Shown here: one piece after another, positions 27,401 to 32,604 of the stretch
Layout of the letters: the number at the start of each line of letters is the position of its first letter
Numbering within the stretch: the first letter of the stretch is position 1
DNA from: Planctomycetota bacterium
Lineage (GTDB): Bacteria > Planctomycetota > MHYJ01 > WSZJ01 > JACPWG01
DNA: 48,313 nt
Assembly: GCA_016197205.1 (NCBI GenBank)
Contig: JACPWG010000157.1
Span: 1 to 48,313, forward strand
Direction of reading: 5' to 3'
The notes under the pieces: model-generated
The model's input: the letters and a program-made list of their open reading frames with translations, nothing else
Databases searched by the model: none
What the model was told of the DNA's origin: nothing
Translations under genes and position numbers: made by a program

Positions 27401-28327
27401 CAGCCGACGTGGATCCAGTGGGCGTGCGCCGAGCGCGACCTCGCGGACGACCCGGTGACGATCGAGTTCTCGCCGGACGGCGGGCGGACCTGGGAGTCGC
27501 TGGCCGATCGCGCGCCGAACAACGGGCGCTTCTCGTGGATCCCGCCGCGCGTACGTTCGGACGCATGCCTCCTGCGCGTCTCCGTGCTTGGGCGGTCGGG
27601 ACGTCGCGGCTTTGACTCGTCGCGCCGGCCCTTCGTGATCGCGGAGCCCACCCCGGGGACTCCGCTCGGCGCGGCCGTAGAGCCCGGCGGCGACGGCGGA
27701 GCGGGCCCGGGCGGCGGGGGGGCTGGCGGCGGCCGCGAGCCGATCGGGATTCGGAAGGAGCGCTTTGATCGGGCCATGGAGACCGGTGACGCGGCCTACG
27801 TGCAACGGAATTACTCGGACGCTGCGAAGTACTACCGCGAGGCGATCCGGCTGGAGGCCTCGTCCGCGAAGGCGTACCACCGCCTCGGGAAGGCGCTGTA
27901 TCTGCAAGGCGTGGTGATCCAGGCGGAGGAGGCGCTGGAGAAGGCGAACCAGCTCGACCCGGACTCGATTGAGTACATGAACGACCTGGGCGTGACGTAC
28001 ATGAACCAGGGCGCGAAGATGGACAAGGCGCTCTCGCTCCTCGCCCAGTCCCTGAAGATCGCGGAGACCGCGACCGTGCGGCACCACCTGGGGACGTACT
28101 ACTACAAGGTGGGGAGCTACTCCGACGCGATCAACCAGTTCCGTCGGGCGCTGGAGCTGGAGCCGACCCGCAAGAAGACGCGGCTCTACCTGGGGCAGTC
28201 CTACCAGGCGGCGAACCGCTTCGCGGACGCCGCGGCCGAGTACGAGGCGCTGATCCGCCAGGACGCGTCGGGCCCTGAGGCGAAGCTGGCGGTGCCGCTC
28301 CTGGAGCAGGTGCGCGGGCGGAAGTGA
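18428..28327 (+). CDS. Giant secreted Ig-like repeat protein with C-terminal TPRs
   Basis: Protein of 3299 residues. The GTG start at 18428 is 7 nt after GGAGG. Residues 1-26 are a signal peptide (FLQALALAAALLGQGAAHA). Then come about 30 modules of about 100 residues in two alternating types, by my count 17 A and 13 B. Type A: GG-x-IxW-xxxD, IELSxDGGxTW, LPNTGRxxW, RLRVxAxDxAGN, IDS. Type B: VxLWYxxDGGxxW, pDGrYGlyLxAvDkAGN, vDxTPP. Both look like beta-sandwich Ig/FN3-type folds. After a Gly-rich linker (about 3080-3110) the last 190 residues hold about four TPRs (YSDAAKYYREAIRL, YSDAINQFRRALEL). There is no membrane segment, sortase motif or catalytic site. It probably builds an extended extracytoplasmic or surface scaffold, with the TPRs as docking end. 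The long antisense open frame here is a composition artefact. Confidence 0.9.
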   Translation: MNRPRRFLQALALAAALLGQGAAHAQDTRNPDVKLLTLQGGEVLQGGSVRDLRWQAVDDSGGALTIGIELSADGGRTWNEVRTNLPNSGLFPWPVPPDSGEKFRVRVTARDAAGNEGIAEGESNFSIDSLRPMARVNGPAIAKKVPVRLSYEARDFGRAGIATIELWYRATDEKSWRRFGEYRGAEPTIDFDAPDGTYSLLLTASDQVGNRVDPPDAASDPQLELVVDTGAPRLDLRSPAGGECVRGGSDYPIRWRAEDTHLARDFVTIETSADGGDNWELVARNIPNTGQFLWRVPKVNGDRFRARISAMDKLGTRNEIASHDNFTIDSELPTISVPVPEGVRTGTLSLVPETLKDTGPAGLVRWEVWTTPDAGQTWRLSKAVDLRNMGSDLRLATAEVELPDGRWGLWFVAVDKAGNQNRAPEDGDGPQRRVIVDTRPPTLTVVGIADGAYFRGGEQVLVQWQAQDENLLQRPVSILIAEEPGKAFQPLVDQEAAQSRANVPMPNKSGEYVLKVVAKDVAGNEGAVLHKIIVDATPPHVRITSFNEGGQFAGGSRLPVTWEATDPNMDPNGIDVLFSRDLGKSWIFADRNLPNTGRYVWLTPRVTSRTCLLKVAARDRTGNVGEEVSAKPFTLLSDAVKPTLVAPAISRANQVSLAVRFQPGEEQGLDFVELWVSRDRGATWRFLKKVEPAQLAGVPMDLGDGLYSIAAVTSDVMKNRSPDPAPGDAGDLVVLVDTQRPEVSIASPKNDIAVKSRGAIDIEWVALDSNLGETPVSIDVSEIEPSGKRTFWREVAARLPRVGVQKYQFPVRQLDYAVRVRAVDRADNEGTAEIVVHVVESKPIVTLQDLAANAFRGGGPIDIRWKVEPGASLGDEPITIQFSSTRGSEWSTIVERMKDTGAYTWAAPMLNSDRCLLKVIVTDRVGNSSEAIKGPFFITSEVPLVACTNQGFSNKKFVDVTYQIKPSPVAPLTKIEIYVSSDAGQTWQLKETQTREKGQLGKPCPLELADGAYVFYCRGIDEAGNAMPSPQGNKGVVGRLTVDTTPPTFELHDVAEKDVHTPGAPFSFSWELKDANPLPRECVTLEASTDTGTTWRELGRNLGASDRYKGYLPKNAEALLFRLKAVDGAGNPCLRELLISLRVLPVKADVQPGVEAGKCYRGGDAITLTWKVAQSPDLDPHPISILAHVGEEPWELVTEKLDKDGTYAWTLPRKTADKAQVKMLLLGADGQPMELLAPVTFALDSDPPDVVVNGPITAKEVAAKIGYQLRERGPSGADKVELWYTVTDGERWVKGETYPLDQNPIPFNAPGDGRYGLYLVGYDKVGNATPEPTTGISPKTYLIVDTKVPLVTLLNFNGGETQLGGASLFINWEAKDENLKPEPITIEVSVDSGKTWQPIAKAVENRGRFLWRLPMVTGSNFRIRVTAEDQAGNATSAASVADFAIDSTTPGAQPKPLASTNAKRFAVPYDVVEPGASKVTKVTLFVTADGGATWKEVRTVAPPQQLELAVEGEGEYGVYLSSESSLGARTPPPQARTAPQQRVVVDWSPPTVRLKSAIEGVVSGGTRKELQVEASDAHLSGSPLSVELSRDDGQHWATILDAQPNAGRLAVDLPGENGRSFRLRIAARDEAGNLGYSEPTPPFGIDSIAPVLKIQDLARMSKEEIAIKYTSSKVPTELTSVTLWYLREGTRTWQCYGEDPDKASPFAVKLPEGRYGFWLEAVDGAGNRSAPVPAAGQPPAVTYLVDWTPPQVVLKTEFPAHLKAGSRGDMSWVATDDHMAPRPIGLELTRDEGQTWQKLVQGVANSGRVSVDFPKEEGAVRVRVTAVDEAGNVGVSEPSPAVLIDATAPSVQLVWSEKVPGEGLSITYSTIERASGVAWVKLWYQKEGEKSWTPYGEDPKAASPFLARLPEGRYGLWLQAADKAGNVSPGPTVDDRPMMAFLLDWTPPRVKLVAAPQGDLKGGETIEVQWEATDLHFGGRPISIELSRDQAKTWTPYEINIENKGAAKIDVPKVPAESYQLRVKAVDDGGNVTFSDASIPFNVDSLPPVASLVGLQAMTGPEGALDYEATDKGSGVAWVKLWFRQEGSRAWEPYGQDSTAKSPFRIKVPAGRYGFYLQVADRSGNVTKAPVETDEPMKTFLVDWHSPTVVLKAPFEKQGGTAGRGEFILPYEHGLGGGVAKVTKLSLWVTKDRGETWTNFGEIGPDEPLNFAVSEEGRYGLWLVAENEAGLRSDAPKHGSAAMQTVLIDRTRPAVRLVTAPRGTLGGASKVEVAWEASDFFFGPTPITIELSRDAGGTWFRHAQDLANAGRAMIELPKESGTAFRLRVRATDEAGLTSTSEPSAVFGIDADAPEVAFLAVDREHLPDLLVRYTVADTGAGVAWVRMYQRSDASPIWKDCGTAEPPGAPFPVQLPEGKYAFWIAAADKLGNQTRPPGPEDQGMFTLVVDRTAPAVRLRSALGGELLAGGSQKELLWEASDDHLGPNPINIRFSLDGGASWTMLRGGLPNTGRAVVTVPRETTETFRLMVEAVDEGGNATAAKSASNLRLDSKPPECKAIGPRDSTNDRVLIEHVARDLGPAGLARVDLFVTTDGGASWQKAASTVDADRPIPFEGANGRYGVCCVGVDKAGNAGAIPDSADSIQLVLDIETTPISLDLVRLKKGGVIKGGEEIFIQWVCRETDLADDPITIELSMDGGRGWETVVDRAPNTGRYAWLPPRRRSQDCKLRISVLGRTGRRGFDTSERNFSITAPATGGAPEAPGRSTTDAADKTPPTVRILRAPEGVIAGGARVELTWDAQDDRFPEEPITIKYSLDGGQTWAELKSGLPNTGKAYIALPRETSDSVRLMVEAMDLSGNIGQAISVGNLWLDSQPPQSIAVGPRDSTTDKVLVQHESRDRGAAGLSRVDLYVTTDNGEHWVKAGTANDPPEKPILFEGANGRYGLSCVGVDKAGNAGQLPEGREAIQSWVDIQTNPIVVELSRLRNGGVIKGGQPTWIQWACAERDLADDPVTIEFSPDGGRTWESLADRAPNNGRFSWIPPRVRSDACLLRVSVLGRSGRRGFDSSRRPFVIAEPTPGTPLGAAVEPGGDGGAGPGGGGAGGGREPIGIRKERFDRAMETGDAAYVQRNYSDAAKYYREAIRLEASSAKAYHRLGKALYLQGVVIQAEEALEKANQLDPDSIEYMNDLGVTYMNQGAKMDKALSLLAQSLKIAETATVRHHLGTYYYKVGSYSDAINQFRRALELEPTRKKTRLYLGQSYQAANRFADAAAEYEALIRQDASGPEAKLAVPLLEQVRGRK
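25783..27654 (+). repeat. Internal duplication of a three-module block
   Basis: The A-B-A triplet at about 25783-26690 and the triplet at about 26743-27654 encode clearly similar stretches: GPRDSTND against GPRDSTTD, FEGANGRYGVCCVGVDKAGN against FEGANGRYGLSCVGVDKAGN, LGRTGRRGFDTS against LGRSGRRGFDSS. The offset is about 963 bp. A short Ala/Pro/Asp linker separates the copies. The last six Ig-like modules arose by this event. Confidence 0.85.
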
Positions 28328-28400
28328 GGGAGGGCGAAGCATTGGGAGGCAGGGGAGGGGCGGCAGCCAATATGCGCCGGTCCTGGGGGGTGTGGATCAG

Positions 28401-28527
28401 GGCATGGTTCAAGTTCGGGTTCCACTTGCCGATCGCCCCCATTCCGTAGGGGCACGGCGCTGCCGTGCCCACGAACCGAGGCGTCGCATTCGGTCGAGCG
28501 GGAATTTCTCGGCAGTGTCAGAGCCGG
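28401..28527. mobile_element. Short-form element, copy S2
   Basis: The left end GGCATGGTTCAA (28401-28412) matches the family terminal repeat. One hairpin follows, GTAGGGGCACGGC-GCT-GCCGTGCCC (28446-28470). The right end is decayed and placed by alignment with S3. Orientation is opposite to S1 and S3. It lies in the 331-bp gap 28328-28658, where I see nothing else. Confidence 0.65.
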
Positions 28528-28658
28528 TAAGGGCGGGCATCGGTCGATGCGGCCTCCTGCCCACATGGAACTGAACAGCGAGCGTGGACTCTTCGAGTGC
28601 AGGGCTTTGCAGCTCGGGGCGCCGTTCAGAAGCTGATCCCGCGCGGAGGTCGGCCAGG

Positions 28659-29489
28659 ATGCTTGACGACGTTGTCGCTATGGGCGGCGCGGGAGCGGCG
28701 GCAACCGGCCCGGATGGCGGTTCCGATCCCGCCGTCGCGTGCGACCCCGCGCGCTGGTTTCTGTGCGCGCTCCTGCCGCAAGCCTTCGCGTGGATCCTGA
28801 TCGCGTACCTGTCGGGCTGCAGCCTGGACGAATCGCTCGCGCAAATGGGCTGGCAGTTACCGCCTGCGACGAAGTGGCTGTTAGTTGTGAGCGAGCCCGC
28901 GTGGGTCTCTGCGATCGGCGGCGCCGCGCTCGCAATGGGGATGGTACTCTGCGCTGTGCGCGGAGGCACGCGGGGGCGAGCCGCCGCCGTCGAGGCCCTT
29001 GGCTTGGTCCTGACGGCAGGAACGGTCTTTTGTCTGTGGGCAGGATCCATCGCCTTCACCCTTCTACTCATGCGAATGGACGGTGGCTCCCTACTTCACC
29101 GGAAGCGCTGGTTCCTGGTCCTGCTCGCCTTGTGCGTGCCCCTCTGGAGCCTCATCAGGTCAGGCTGTGCGCGCGCGCGAATTTTGTGTGTAGCGGCGTT
29201 CGCGCATCCCCTGTTGCTTGCCCTCGCCCTCGACCTCGGTTTCCAGGCCGACATTCTGGACCACGTCGAGGCGATGCACGGGCCGCTGCCCTGGGACCTC
29301 CGGTTCATTTTCGTAAGCACCGGAGGAAGCATGATCCTCATCTTCACGATCGTCGCGCTTGTCCTCGCACTCCTGATCCGCGCACGACCCTTCAGCTACG
29401 AGTCGTGGGGACCATGGTTCGTCCTCGTCGTTTTCACTCTCACTTCGATTGCGGTGAGCCGCAAACTCGGCTACTGGTGCCAGGTCTAA
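28659..29489 (+). CDS. Polytopic membrane protein of unknown function
   Basis: Protein of 276 residues. The ATG at 28659 follows GGAGG (28645-28649) by 9 nt; the open frame reaches back to 28584 without a ribosome site. About seven hydrophobic segments are visible, among them WFLCALLPQAFAWILIAYLSG, VSAIGGAALAMGMVLCAV, VLTAGTVFCLWAGSIAFTLLLM, WFLVLLALCVPLWSLI, MILIFTIVALVLALLI and WFVLVVFTLTSIAV. There are no charged residues suggesting a transporter motif and no named domain. Its G+C is slightly lower than its neighbours. It stands alone between the giant gene and the toxin-antitoxin region. Confidence 0.7.
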   Translation: MLDDVVAMGGAGAAATGPDGGSDPAVACDPARWFLCALLPQAFAWILIAYLSGCSLDESLAQMGWQLPPATKWLLVVSEPAWVSAIGGAALAMGMVLCAVRGGTRGRAAAVEALGLVLTAGTVFCLWAGSIAFTLLLMRMDGGSLLHRKRWFLVLLALCVPLWSLIRSGCARARILCVAAFAHPLLLALALDLGFQADILDHVEAMHGPLPWDLRFIFVSTGGSMILIFTIVALVLALLIRARPFSYESWGPWFVLVVFTLTSIAVSRKLGYWCQV

Positions 29490-29690
29490 CGATAGAGCTG
29501 CGCCCAACTTGGGCTTGGGGCGGGGGCCGCGTCTTGATGTTTGACGATCTCTTGATGCGCTGGGGTGCGGCGAGTGGGACCGGGAATGGCCCGTGCTGCG
29601 CGAGTTGAGTTCCCAAGCGGCGGCTACCGGCGTAGGGCCGGGTTTCTCGTGGGACTGCCGACCTTGTTGTCAATGGAGTTCGTCCTCCTC

Positions 29691-30098
29691 CTACTTCTGT
29701 TCCAGCTTTCTGAGGAGCTGCGCGGTTGTGTACCGCGTGACGCCGGATGCTTCGAAGTCCCGGTCGTTTGACCAGATCGGGATATCCAGGGTCAGCGCCA
29801 CTGCAAGGAGGTCCGCGTCGTCTGGGTCGCGCGCCTCCATGCGGCGTTGTGCATCCGCGCGACGTTCACGATATTCCGCGGGGCGCAGGACCGTCAGGGG
29901 AAGGCTCGCAAGCGTCGCGCGGAGCAGCATCTCCTCCTGCCCCTTCTGCTGCGCGAGACGCGGGACATACTCCTCCACTTCCCGAAGCACGGGTTCGGCG
30001 GTGACGACCTCCTGGACTTCGGGGTGGAGAAATACCCGCTTCGCGGCCCCGCCGATCAGGGCCGAGAGCAGGACGTTAGCGTCGGCGGCGAGCCTCAC
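29691..30098 (-). CDS. PIN-domain toxin (VapC-like ribonuclease)
   Basis: Protein of 135 residues. The GTG start at 30098 follows GGAAGGA. PIN-domain acidic residues are in place: D6 in LAADANVLLSALIGG, E40 in VLREVEEYV, the DPDDAD cluster (91-96) and D112/D114 in WSNDRDF. Such toxins are Mg2+-dependent RNases that cut tRNA or rRNA and are held inactive by the cognate antitoxin. The start overlaps the antitoxin gene by 23 nt, so translation is coupled. The module is leftward with its own promoter and operator at 30392-30438. Confidence 0.85.
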   Translation of the reverse strand: MRLAADANVLLSALIGGAAKRVFLHPEVQEVVTAEPVLREVEEYVPRLAQQKGQEEMLLRATLASLPLTVLRPAEYRERRADAQRRMEARDPDDADLLAVALTLDIPIWSNDRDFEASGVTRYTTAQLLRKLEQK

Positions 30099-30351
30099 GG
30101 CGTTCCTTCCTCCAGACGCGGAAGTCCTTCAGCACGTCCTCCTCCGTAACGCCCTTGTCCACTAGGCTCTTGGCGATTGCGGCGCTCAATTCACCGTAGA
30201 GCTCGCGCTTGAACTCCAGTGGCAAGGATGTGCTCGGGTGCGGGAAGAAGATTCCGGCAAGCTCGCCGCGTCGCAGAACAAGGATGGGTTCCTTCGCCCG
30301 GAGCATCTCGGTTGCATGATCCCGAAACTCTCGAATCGAAGCCGTCTTCAT
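30076..30351 (-). CDS. Phd/YefM-like antitoxin for the PIN toxin
   Basis: Protein of 91 residues. The ATG at 30351 follows GAGG by 9 nt; a longer frame to 30507 crosses the promoter and is rejected. The N-terminus (MKTASIREFRDHATEML, then PILVLRRGELAGIFFP) is the Phd/YefM DNA-binding fold. The C-terminus is a charged helix (TEEDVLKDFRVWRKERREAR) expected to wrap the toxin. It should repress its own operon through the palindrome just upstream. The pairing of a Phd-type antitoxin with a PIN toxin is common. Confidence 0.85.
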   Translation of the reverse strand: MKTASIREFRDHATEMLRAKEPILVLRRGELAGIFFPHPSTSLPLEFKRELYGELSAAIAKSLVDKGVTEEDVLKDFRVWRKERREARRRR

Positions 30352-30391
30352 GGATGTTACCTCAGCCCGGCGGAAACCGGAGTTCGTGTTC

Positions 30392-30438
30392 GTGACCACA
30401 GTTGTGGTCACTATAACATCGCTCAGAGTTCGAGGCAA
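30392..30438 (-). promoter_or_regulatory. Autoregulated promoter and operator of the PIN toxin-antitoxin operon
   Basis: On the minus strand, TTGCCT (30433-30438) and TATAGT (30410-30415) are exactly 17 bp apart. Overlapping the end of the -10 box is a palindrome with 9-bp arms, GTGACCACA-GT-TGTGGTCAC (30392-30411). It sits over the transcription start and about 40 bp upstream of the antitoxin ATG, the usual place for antitoxin autorepression. Confidence 0.8.
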
Positions 30439-30517
30439 GCTCGAGGCCCTTCGGGGCGCCCGCCGTGCGTGCGATCCTTCGGCCCCCCGGAGGCAAAAGT
30501 CCGCCACCCATCAATCG

Positions 30518-30563
30518 ATAGGGATAGTCACTCTTTTCGGCGATAAAGAGTAACTGTCCCTAT
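30518..30563. repeat. 19-bp-arm hairpin between the two toxin-antitoxin operons
   Basis: ATAGGGATAGTCACTCTTT and AAAGAGTAACTGTCCCTAT are inverted repeats with two mismatches around an 8-nt loop. GAGTAACTGCCCC recurs at 30621-30633. Such GGGACAGTTACTC ends remind me of sequences next to REP-associated (Y1) transposase genes, but no transposase is present. The remainder of the 438-bp gap 30352-30789 holds the two promoters. Confidence 0.6.
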
Positions 30564-30664
30564 GTAACGCCCCCGCTGTACCGCGCTGGCTTTCGACTCT
30601 ACGGTCTTTTGGGCGATCGTGAGTAACTGCCCCCATTGGTGAAGTGCCGGATTCTTGCTTGCGC

Positions 30665-30693
30665 TTGCTCGAGACTCAGCAGAAGAGTAGAAT
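30665..30693 (+). promoter_or_regulatory. Promoter for the ParE-type toxin-antitoxin operon
   Basis: TTGCTC (30665-30670) and TAGAAT (30688-30693) are 17 bp apart, about 95 bp upstream of the antitoxin start. No clear palindromic operator is visible. Confidence 0.5.
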
Positions 30694-30789
30694 CGTAGAC
30701 GTGCTTGCGGGGGGGTGAATCGGCCCCCATTCGCACTCGCTCTACCGACCGATCGAGCCCGCCGAACGCGGACAGAGAGGAGCCTTACC

Positions 30790-30972
30790 GTGGCCGTGAA
30801 GGAGACTGCCAAACAGGTCATTGATGGCCTGCCGAATGACGCAACCCTCGACGACATCATCCACGCCCTGTACGTCCGAGCGAAATTCGAGCACGGCGAA
30901 CGCGAGCTTCGAGAGGGGAAGGGTGTTCCTCACGCGGCCGCAAAGCGACGGATGCGCAAGTGGGCAAGGTGA
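30790..30972 (+). CDS. Antitoxin of a ParE/RelE-type toxin
   Basis: Protein of 60 residues. The GTG at 30790 follows GAGGAG (30776-30781) by 8 nt; an upstream in-frame ATG at 30715 has no such site. The sequence (ETAKQVIDGLPNDATLDDII, then HALYVRAKFEHGERELREGK) matches short antitoxins paired with ParE-family toxins: an N-terminal folded part and a charged tail. It overlaps the toxin gene by 13 nt. Confidence 0.8.
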   Translation: MAVKETAKQVIDGLPNDATLDDIIHALYVRAKFEHGERELREGKGVPHAAAKRRMRKWAR

Positions 30973-31244
30973 TATGGTCCCCTTCCTCCCTGGACGACGT
31001 CGACGAAATCGCGGAGTACATCGCGCGCGATTCCATCGATCGCGCGGCTCTTTTCGCCACGCGGCTGATCGAAGCGACGGACGGTTTGGCTCGGCTCCCG
31101 GAGTCCGGACGCGTCATTCCGGAGATTGGCGACGACTTCTGTCGTGAGATCTTCGTCTTACCCTATCGGATCATGTACCGGATCGTGGGGAAAGACGTCT
31201 GGATCACCGGCATCGTGCACGGCGCCCGGAATTGGAAGCCCTGA
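30960..31244 (+). CDS. ParE/RelE-family toxin
   Basis: Protein of 94 residues. The GTG at 30960 lies inside the end of the antitoxin gene. It has the full RelE/ParE fold pattern: VIWSPSSLDDVDEIAEYIA, then LFATRLIEATDGLARLPESG, then REIFVLPYRIMYRIVGKDVW and ITGIVHGARNW. The YRIMYRI strand and GARNW end are typical of ParE-like members, which act on gyrase, rather than RelE ribosomal nucleases, but the target is not certain. Confidence 0.85.
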   Translation: MGKVIWSPSSLDDVDEIAEYIARDSIDRAALFATRLIEATDGLARLPESGRVIPEIGDDFCREIFVLPYRIMYRIVGKDVWITGIVHGARNWKP

Positions 31245-31429
31245 GCCGAGCTTGAGTCCCCCTCGGACGCCGGCCCCCTGCAGCTCGAGCCCCGACTTCG
31301 GCTCGCAGGAGGTCCAGCCTCTGAGACTGCGCATCAGGCGCGTTTCCTCCGCAAGCCCCTCTCGGTCAGGGCCGGCGCAGCGGCCTTCAGAGTCCGCGGA
31401 TGAACAAAGCGGCAGCCGTCGCGGCCCCC

Positions 31430-32140
31430 TCAGTAGTCCAGCTTCATCGGCAGCCGGTGCTCCACCGCGTCTCTCGTCAGCGCCAGCAGGAGCGAGAACG
31501 CGAACCGCGCACCGGTCTCCAGCGTCGCCCCCTGCTCCGCGCCCGCGCGTCGCCAGGTGTCGAGCTGCGCGCCGCCCGCCTTCCACGTGCGCTCGTTCAA
31601 TTCCAGCATCTGGCGGAGCAGGGTGACGCTCGAGCCCATGCCCACCTGGGAGCCGGTCGGGTCGACTGCGGAAAACGTGAAGGTGAAATCGACGGGCAGC
31701 CACAGTTGTACGGGCCGCAGGAGGTGCGAAAACCGGGATTGGAATTCGGCAGCGTTGCTCGCCTTCCAGGCCGGATCCTTCGTCCAGTCCTCGACGCAGT
31801 GCTCGGGCCGGCCGAAATGGGGGTGCTCGTCGTGGGCGGCCCAGAGCAACAGGTCCGAGTAGCAGTCCCACGCGGGCTTGTTCGTGAAGTAAGGCGACTC
31901 CGCGGACTCGTCCCAGTCCAGCGGCTGCTGCACGTGCTCCCCAAGCGCTTCCGTCAGGCCCTCCCGCCACGCCAGGACGTGTGCATGGACCTGTGCCCGA
32001 TCGACGACCGCATCTTGCGGCTGGTTCGGCCTTGCCACCACCACCTTGAACCCGGCGCGCTCCCCAGCCTGCTGGACGATGGTCTTCCAATCGCCGGCAT
32101 AGTAGCGGGTCAGCGAGCCCACGTAGACATCAAGTCCCAT
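31430..32140 (-). CDS. Conserved hypothetical cytoplasmic protein
   Basis: Protein of 236 residues, starting MGLDVYVGSLTRYYAGDWKT, an opening I have seen in uncharacterised bacterial proteins. There is no signal peptide, membrane segment or catalytic motif that I can name. Later segments include DWDESAESPYFTNKPAWDC, LLLWAAHDEHPHFGRP and ALTRDAVEHRLPMKLDY. Many Trp and aromatic residues suggest a compact globular fold. The gene is single and leftward, divergent from the selenoprotein gene. The 185-bp gap on its left side shows nothing recognisable. Confidence 0.75.
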   Translation of the reverse strand: MGLDVYVGSLTRYYAGDWKTIVQQAGERAGFKVVVARPNQPQDAVVDRAQVHAHVLAWREGLTEALGEHVQQPLDWDESAESPYFTNKPAWDCYSDLLLWAAHDEHPHFGRPEHCVEDWTKDPAWKASNAAEFQSRFSHLLRPVQLWLPVDFTFTFSAVDPTGSQVGMGSSVTLLRQMLELNERTWKAGGAQLDTWRRAGAEQGATLETGARFAFSLLLALTRDAVEHRLPMKLDY

Positions 32141-32604
32141 CTCGACCTCGCACTTTCGTCAGTGCCCGCATTCCGAGGATCCCAATGCTCCACCCGGCCC
32201 CAGCACTTCCTGCAAGAACTGGGGAACACGCGTCGTGCCCGGACTCCAGCCGATCCGCCCACGAAATCCACTTCTCGCCTTCGGTGGGGTCCGGGCGCCG
32301 CCTCCTACGATAGCCCCGCAGCTCCGCCGTTGTCAAGCGTGTGACGGTAACGCGCGCCGGCGTGGCCGAACGCCCCCCAGTCCCGCCGGTCCCCTCACAC
32401 GCCTGTCGACCGGAGCACGGCGCGCGGGCGCGGGCGCGGCCGCTCCAGTCTCGCCCGCGTTCGGGCCGGAGGCGGATTCTCGCAAGGACCACCCACGCGC
32501 ACCCCGCTCCATTTTCGCTTGTCTCCGCGCTCGTAGCACGGGTAGGATTGGCGGGCACTTCCGAGACCCGCGCCGTCATCCTCGATCCACGGAGGAGCTC
32601 GAAC
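32141..32604. other. Divergent intergenic region before the selenoprotein gene
   Basis: These 464 bp lie between the leftward hypothetical gene and the selenoprotein gene. Apart from a possible promoter at 32519-32548 I see no gene, RNA or repeat. Open frames here are low-complexity and lack ribosome sites. Confidence 0.5.
32519..32548 (+). promoter_or_regulatory. Possible promoter for the selenoprotein gene
   Basis: TTGTCT (32519-32524) and TAGGAT (32543-32548) are 18 bp apart, about 57 bp upstream of the ATG at 32605. Confidence 0.4.

Noticed and set aside
18428..28327. Giant gene as a non-ribosomal or polyketide enzyme because of its size
   Set aside because: No acyl-carrier, ketosynthase, adenylation or condensation motifs are present; the repeats are Ig-like.
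31158..32090. Minus-strand frame of 310 codons overlapping the hypothetical gene at 31430-32140
   Set aside because: It is the neighbouring frame of the same strand, with Arg/Gly-rich composition; the other frame starts with the recognisable MGLDVYVGSLTRYY.
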